From RGIG9060 sp052173655 (GTDB lineage Bacteria > Spirochaetota > Spirochaetia > Treponematales > Treponemataceae), in assembly GCA_052173655.1 (NCBI GenBank), contig JBQMYD010000007.1:1-63741 (forward strand): a stretch of 63,741 nt of DNA, written 5' to 3'. Each line of letters opens with the position of its first letter. Position 1 is the first letter of the stretch. This document shows, piece after piece, positions 61,663 through 63,741 of the stretch. The notes beneath the pieces were generated by a model. It saw only the letters and a list, made by a program, of their open reading frames with translations. It made no database searches and was not told the DNA's origin. Both the position numbers and the translations under genes were made by a program.

Positions 61663-62934
61663 TTACTTTTTGTTTTTTATAGTGCTTGAAGTATTGGCAG
61701 CGGTAGTTTTTAACAATAGAGAAAGTGCCTTTTGAACATTTTCTTTGGCAGTTTTGTCCAGAGTTGCAACATAAAGTAAAATTTTAGGAGAATACTCTAC
61801 GTAATTTTCTGTCAAATCGGAAAGTGTTTTTGCTCCTGAAGCTTTTATAGCACCGAAAACAGAATTTACAAAATCTTCTTTTTGTTGTACCGTCATACTT
61901 TCCAGCCATTTACTGAGAGTTTTTTGAACAAAAAGGCTGGAATCGGATCTTTTCGGACACGGTTCAAATTTTGTGCCGGAAACCTCCCACGTGAACATAT
62001 CGTGTTGTATCATTATGCTTTTTCTATTGCTTTTTACAATTTTTTTATTTCCCTTTGTGTCTAAAAGCATTCCCACAACAGATTTTTCCGGTACGATGTT
62101 ACATATCTTTGGTATAATTTCTATGTAGTCGTAATCATTCAACATTTTTTCATAAAATCCCGGACTGTCCAGGCAATAGACGGTTTCGATTCTCTTTTTT
62201 ATTTCTTTATTGCAAAATGAAGAAGAATATGCGGCAAGATTTCCACCCTTTGAGTGCCCACTTACTATTATTTTTTTTGTTTTAAACTTATTTCCTACAG
62301 TGTTTAGATAGTCCAATGAATAAATTTGAGCGGGAACCGGAAACTTAAACGCCATGTTAAAATCTTCTTTCCAGCCAACTATTTCTTCATGCGTTCCTCT
62401 AAAGGCAACAAAAATAGTGCTGTCAAAAATTTTAAAGGTGAGAGCTGCAAATTGAACTTCAATTTCAGTATCCAACACAGATTTGAAGTTACAAACTTTT
62501 ACTTTTTCAAATCTTTTTGAATTACAAACAAGTAAAAAAAGGTCAATTGTTGCAGGATTTATAAAAGGACCGTTGTAACTTCGTTTCTTGTAATCCGGGC
62601 TTGATACGAAAATTCTACACAGCTCTTTTAGTTCCAATTGATAATCGAAAGAATTATCCAAAAGACCTTCATATTTTAAGTAGGAAAGTTGTGTAAGTAT
62701 TGCAGCGTCAATTTCGTTAAATGAAGATTGTTCAAAGGTTAAGTCGCCACGCCATAATACATAATCCAGTATGCTGGCTGAAAATTCTTTTTTTTGAGAT
62801 AAAAAGGTTTGTTCAATTTTATTTTCTGTCATATTTTGTTGTATTTTGTCTGTTGTTTGACATCCTTCAAAGAGTGCCGATAAAAGGAGGAAAAAAAGTG
62901 TAATTAATGCAAAATTTATTTTTTTTCTATCCAT
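61663..62934 (-). CDS. Mbeg1-like lipase-fold lipoprotein
   Basis: 423 residues. Lipoprotein signal LLSALFEGCQTTDK with a relaxed lipobox. FVAFRGTHEEIVGWKEDFNM and the nucleophile elbow IVSGHSKGGNLAAYSS are the signature of the Mbeg1/DUF2974 branch of alpha/beta hydrolases (GHSKGG). A later Asp lies in CLDSPGFY and a His in MIQHDMFTW. Substrate unknown. The promoter directly upstream (TTGACA...TAGAAT) ends seven bases before ATG 62934 and there is no Shine-Dalgarno sequence. Confidence 0.85.
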   Translation of the reverse strand: MDRKKINFALITLFFLLLSALFEGCQTTDKIQQNMTENKIEQTFLSQKKEFSASILDYVLWRGDLTFEQSSFNEIDAAILTQLSYLKYEGLLDNSFDYQLELKELCRIFVSSPDYKKRSYNGPFINPATIDLFLLVCNSKRFEKVKVCNFKSVLDTEIEVQFAALTFKIFDSTIFVAFRGTHEEIVGWKEDFNMAFKFPVPAQIYSLDYLNTVGNKFKTKKIIVSGHSKGGNLAAYSSSFCNKEIKKRIETVYCLDSPGFYEKMLNDYDYIEIIPKICNIVPEKSVVGMLLDTKGNKKIVKSNRKSIMIQHDMFTWEVSGTKFEPCPKRSDSSLFVQKTLSKWLESMTVQQKEDFVNSVFGAIKASGAKTLSDLTENYVEYSPKILLYVATLDKTAKENVQKALSLLLKTTAANTSSTIKNKK

Positions 62935-62941
62935 TTGTTGT

Positions 62942-62971
62942 ATTCTAAAAATAAAAACAGCTTGTTGTCAA
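62942..62971 (-). promoter_or_regulatory. Mbeg1-like gene promoter, leaderless type
   Basis: Minus strand perfect TTGACA (62971-62966), 18 bases, TAGAAT (62947-62942), seven bases before ATG 62934. Confidence 0.78.
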
Positions 62972-62990
62972 CTTGTTTTGAAAAATCCGG

Positions 62991-63019
62991 TTGAGTTTTA
63001 TATATAAAATCTATAAAAT
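62991..63019 (+). promoter_or_regulatory. yigZ-like gene promoter
   Basis: TTGAGT (62991-62996), 17 bases, TAAAAT (63014-63019). The leader to ATG 63048 is about 22 bases and can form a small CGGAA/TTCCG hairpin. The TTG at 62991 is part of the -35 box and not a start. Confidence 0.6.
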
Positions 63020-63047
63020 ATCGGAAAAAAAAGTTCCGTTATACGAA

Positions 63048-63635
63048 ATGAAGATTTTAATAGAAAGTGCAAAGACCCAAATAGAGATAAAAAGGTCTGT
63101 TTTTATTGCAGAATTAAATGCGGTACATTCTCAATGTCAAGTTAGAGAGTTTTTGAAATCCCAAAAAACAAAATACTTTGATGCAAAACATGTTGTTCAC
63201 GCCTTTGTTATAGGTAGTGCAGGTGAAATTTTGGGCTGCTCGGACGACGGGGAGCCTGGCGGAACTGCCGGCTTTCCTGTATTAAATGTTTTAAAAGGTG
63301 CAAAAATTACGAATTGCATACTTACGGTAACAAGGTACTTTGGAGGAATCCTTTTGGGGACAGGAGGACTTGCAAAAGCCTATGGAAATGCCGCAAAAGA
63401 AGTAGTTTCAGTTGCAAAAACGGAACAACTTATTGAAAAGCGTCCTTTTAATCTTTCTGTAGATTATGCCTTTTACGATACTCTTTGTAGAATCTTGAAA
63501 AATTGTCAGGCTTGTGAAATTAAGGAAGATTTCGGAAGTCAAATTAAAATTTCAGGTTCTCTACCTACAGAAATATTTGATTCATTTTGTGAAAAAATTT
63601 GTACGGCAAGTTTTGGAAAATATAAAGTCAAATAG
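63048..63635 (+). CDS. YigZ/IMPACT-family protein
   Basis: 195 residues. DAKHVVHAFVIG, CSDDGEPGGTAGFPVLNVL and RYFGGILLGTGGLAKAYGNAA are the UPF0029 signature of YigZ/IMPACT proteins. A small C-terminal ferredoxin-like domain follows (LSVDYAFYDTLCRILKN). The role in bacteria is uncertain; a ribosome or translation link is likely from the eukaryotic IMPACT protein. ATG 63048 begins the fold; the frame extends upstream only into promoter sequence. The last 100 bases of the window hold nothing I can call. Confidence 0.93.
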   Translation: MKILIESAKTQIEIKRSVFIAELNAVHSQCQVREFLKSQKTKYFDAKHVVHAFVIGSAGEILGCSDDGEPGGTAGFPVLNVLKGAKITNCILTVTRYFGGILLGTGGLAKAYGNAAKEVVSVAKTEQLIEKRPFNLSVDYAFYDTLCRILKNCQACEIKEDFGSQIKISGSLPTEIFDSFCEKICTASFGKYKVK

Positions 63636-63741
63636 TAGGTAGATGTTATGTTTGCTGCAAAATATTGTCTACAAACTTGCCCGGATTTTTTTATCTTTGC
63701 AAGTCTGTAGACTTTAATAAAACTTTAAACCTTGTAAAACC

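Noticed and set aside
63022..63038. CGGAA/TTCCG hairpin as a riboswitch before yigZ
   Set aside because: The stem has five pairs only and no conserved aptamer features; probably chance in an A-rich leader.
1..63741. Prophage, insertion sequence or defence system
   Set aside because: No transposase, integrase, terminal repeats, restriction-modification, toxin-antitoxin or Cas-type genes were recognised.

Overview
The window is AT-rich, densely coded spirochaete chromosome, most likely from a host-associated Treponema-like anaerobe. This rests on gene families and gene order, not on a database search. The markers are a UPF0164-type outer membrane protein, a long-form PPi-dependent phosphofructokinase, a large ankyrin lipoprotein, lipoproteins with relaxed lipoboxes, an orphan FlhB C-terminal-like protein behind a FliK-like gene, a reverse rubrerythrin, bacteriohemerythrin and HydE. 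I see no prophage, insertion sequence, CRISPR array or rRNA, and no gene-free stretch longer than about 300 bases. The content is mostly core metabolism and housekeeping with some poorly known surface and lipoprotein genes.

Layout. 1-633: 3' part of an acidic repeat protein. 651-1717 (-): azlCD amino-acid exporter. 1993-6443: a gliding-type ABC exporter (ATPase, permease, GldG-like, DUF4340-like), then a Bax-inhibitor-1 protein, hemerythrin, bactofilin, a TPR protein, mtaB and a UPF0164 protein. 11515-17476: tRNA-Lys, deoC, a 56-aa ferredoxin, a membrane protein, an M23 peptidase, a GC-rich structured RNA candidate, PBP1A and a ParB-domain/membrane fusion. 17499-26134: tyrS, a sodium symporter, tRNA-Arg, murI, a pentapeptide protein with a metallo-beta-lactamase-fold partner, an HExxH lipoprotein, an unknown gene and a tethered DNA/RNA nuclease. 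26229-31174: pfp, a cobalt/nickel ECF transporter (cbiMQO) and a TetR regulator. 31247-37667: HtrA-like protease, uvrB, hydE, two metallo-hydrolases, rpmB. 37824-42310: pseudouridine synthase, a beta-CASP nuclease, a secreted unknown and a UPRT with an N-terminal extension. 42502-47475: argG, argH and a polar amino-acid ABC transporter. 47529-52556 (-): tRNA-Leu, a small cluster with yraN, FlhB-like and FliK-like genes, and rpsP-khpA-rimM-trmD-rplS in the order known from Bacillus. 52676-63635: a GH2 glycosidase with an MFS transporter, tatD, a TrpR-like regulator, the ankyrin lipoprotein, reverse rubrerythrin, two lipase-fold lipoproteins and a YigZ/IMPACT protein.

The most notable genome-wide signal is in the promoters. 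At twelve genes a sigma-70-like -10 box ends only 6-11 bases before the start codon. In most of them a -35 box lies 16-18 bases further upstream, and a Shine-Dalgarno sequence is absent or doubtful. These genes therefore look leaderless or nearly so, while other first genes in the same window carry ordinary GGAG-type sites. This also moves several start codons (azlC, the pentapeptide protein, the MFS transporter, the HtrA protein).

Other items worth a second look: yraN appears to need a CTG start; a 55-aa gene sits between yraN and a zinc-finger gene; a terminator-bounded GC-rich RNA candidate lies antisense between the M23 and PBP1A genes; a ParB N-terminal domain is fused to a membrane anchor; and several palindromes sit exactly at promoters (cbiM, tetR/htrA, rpsP).
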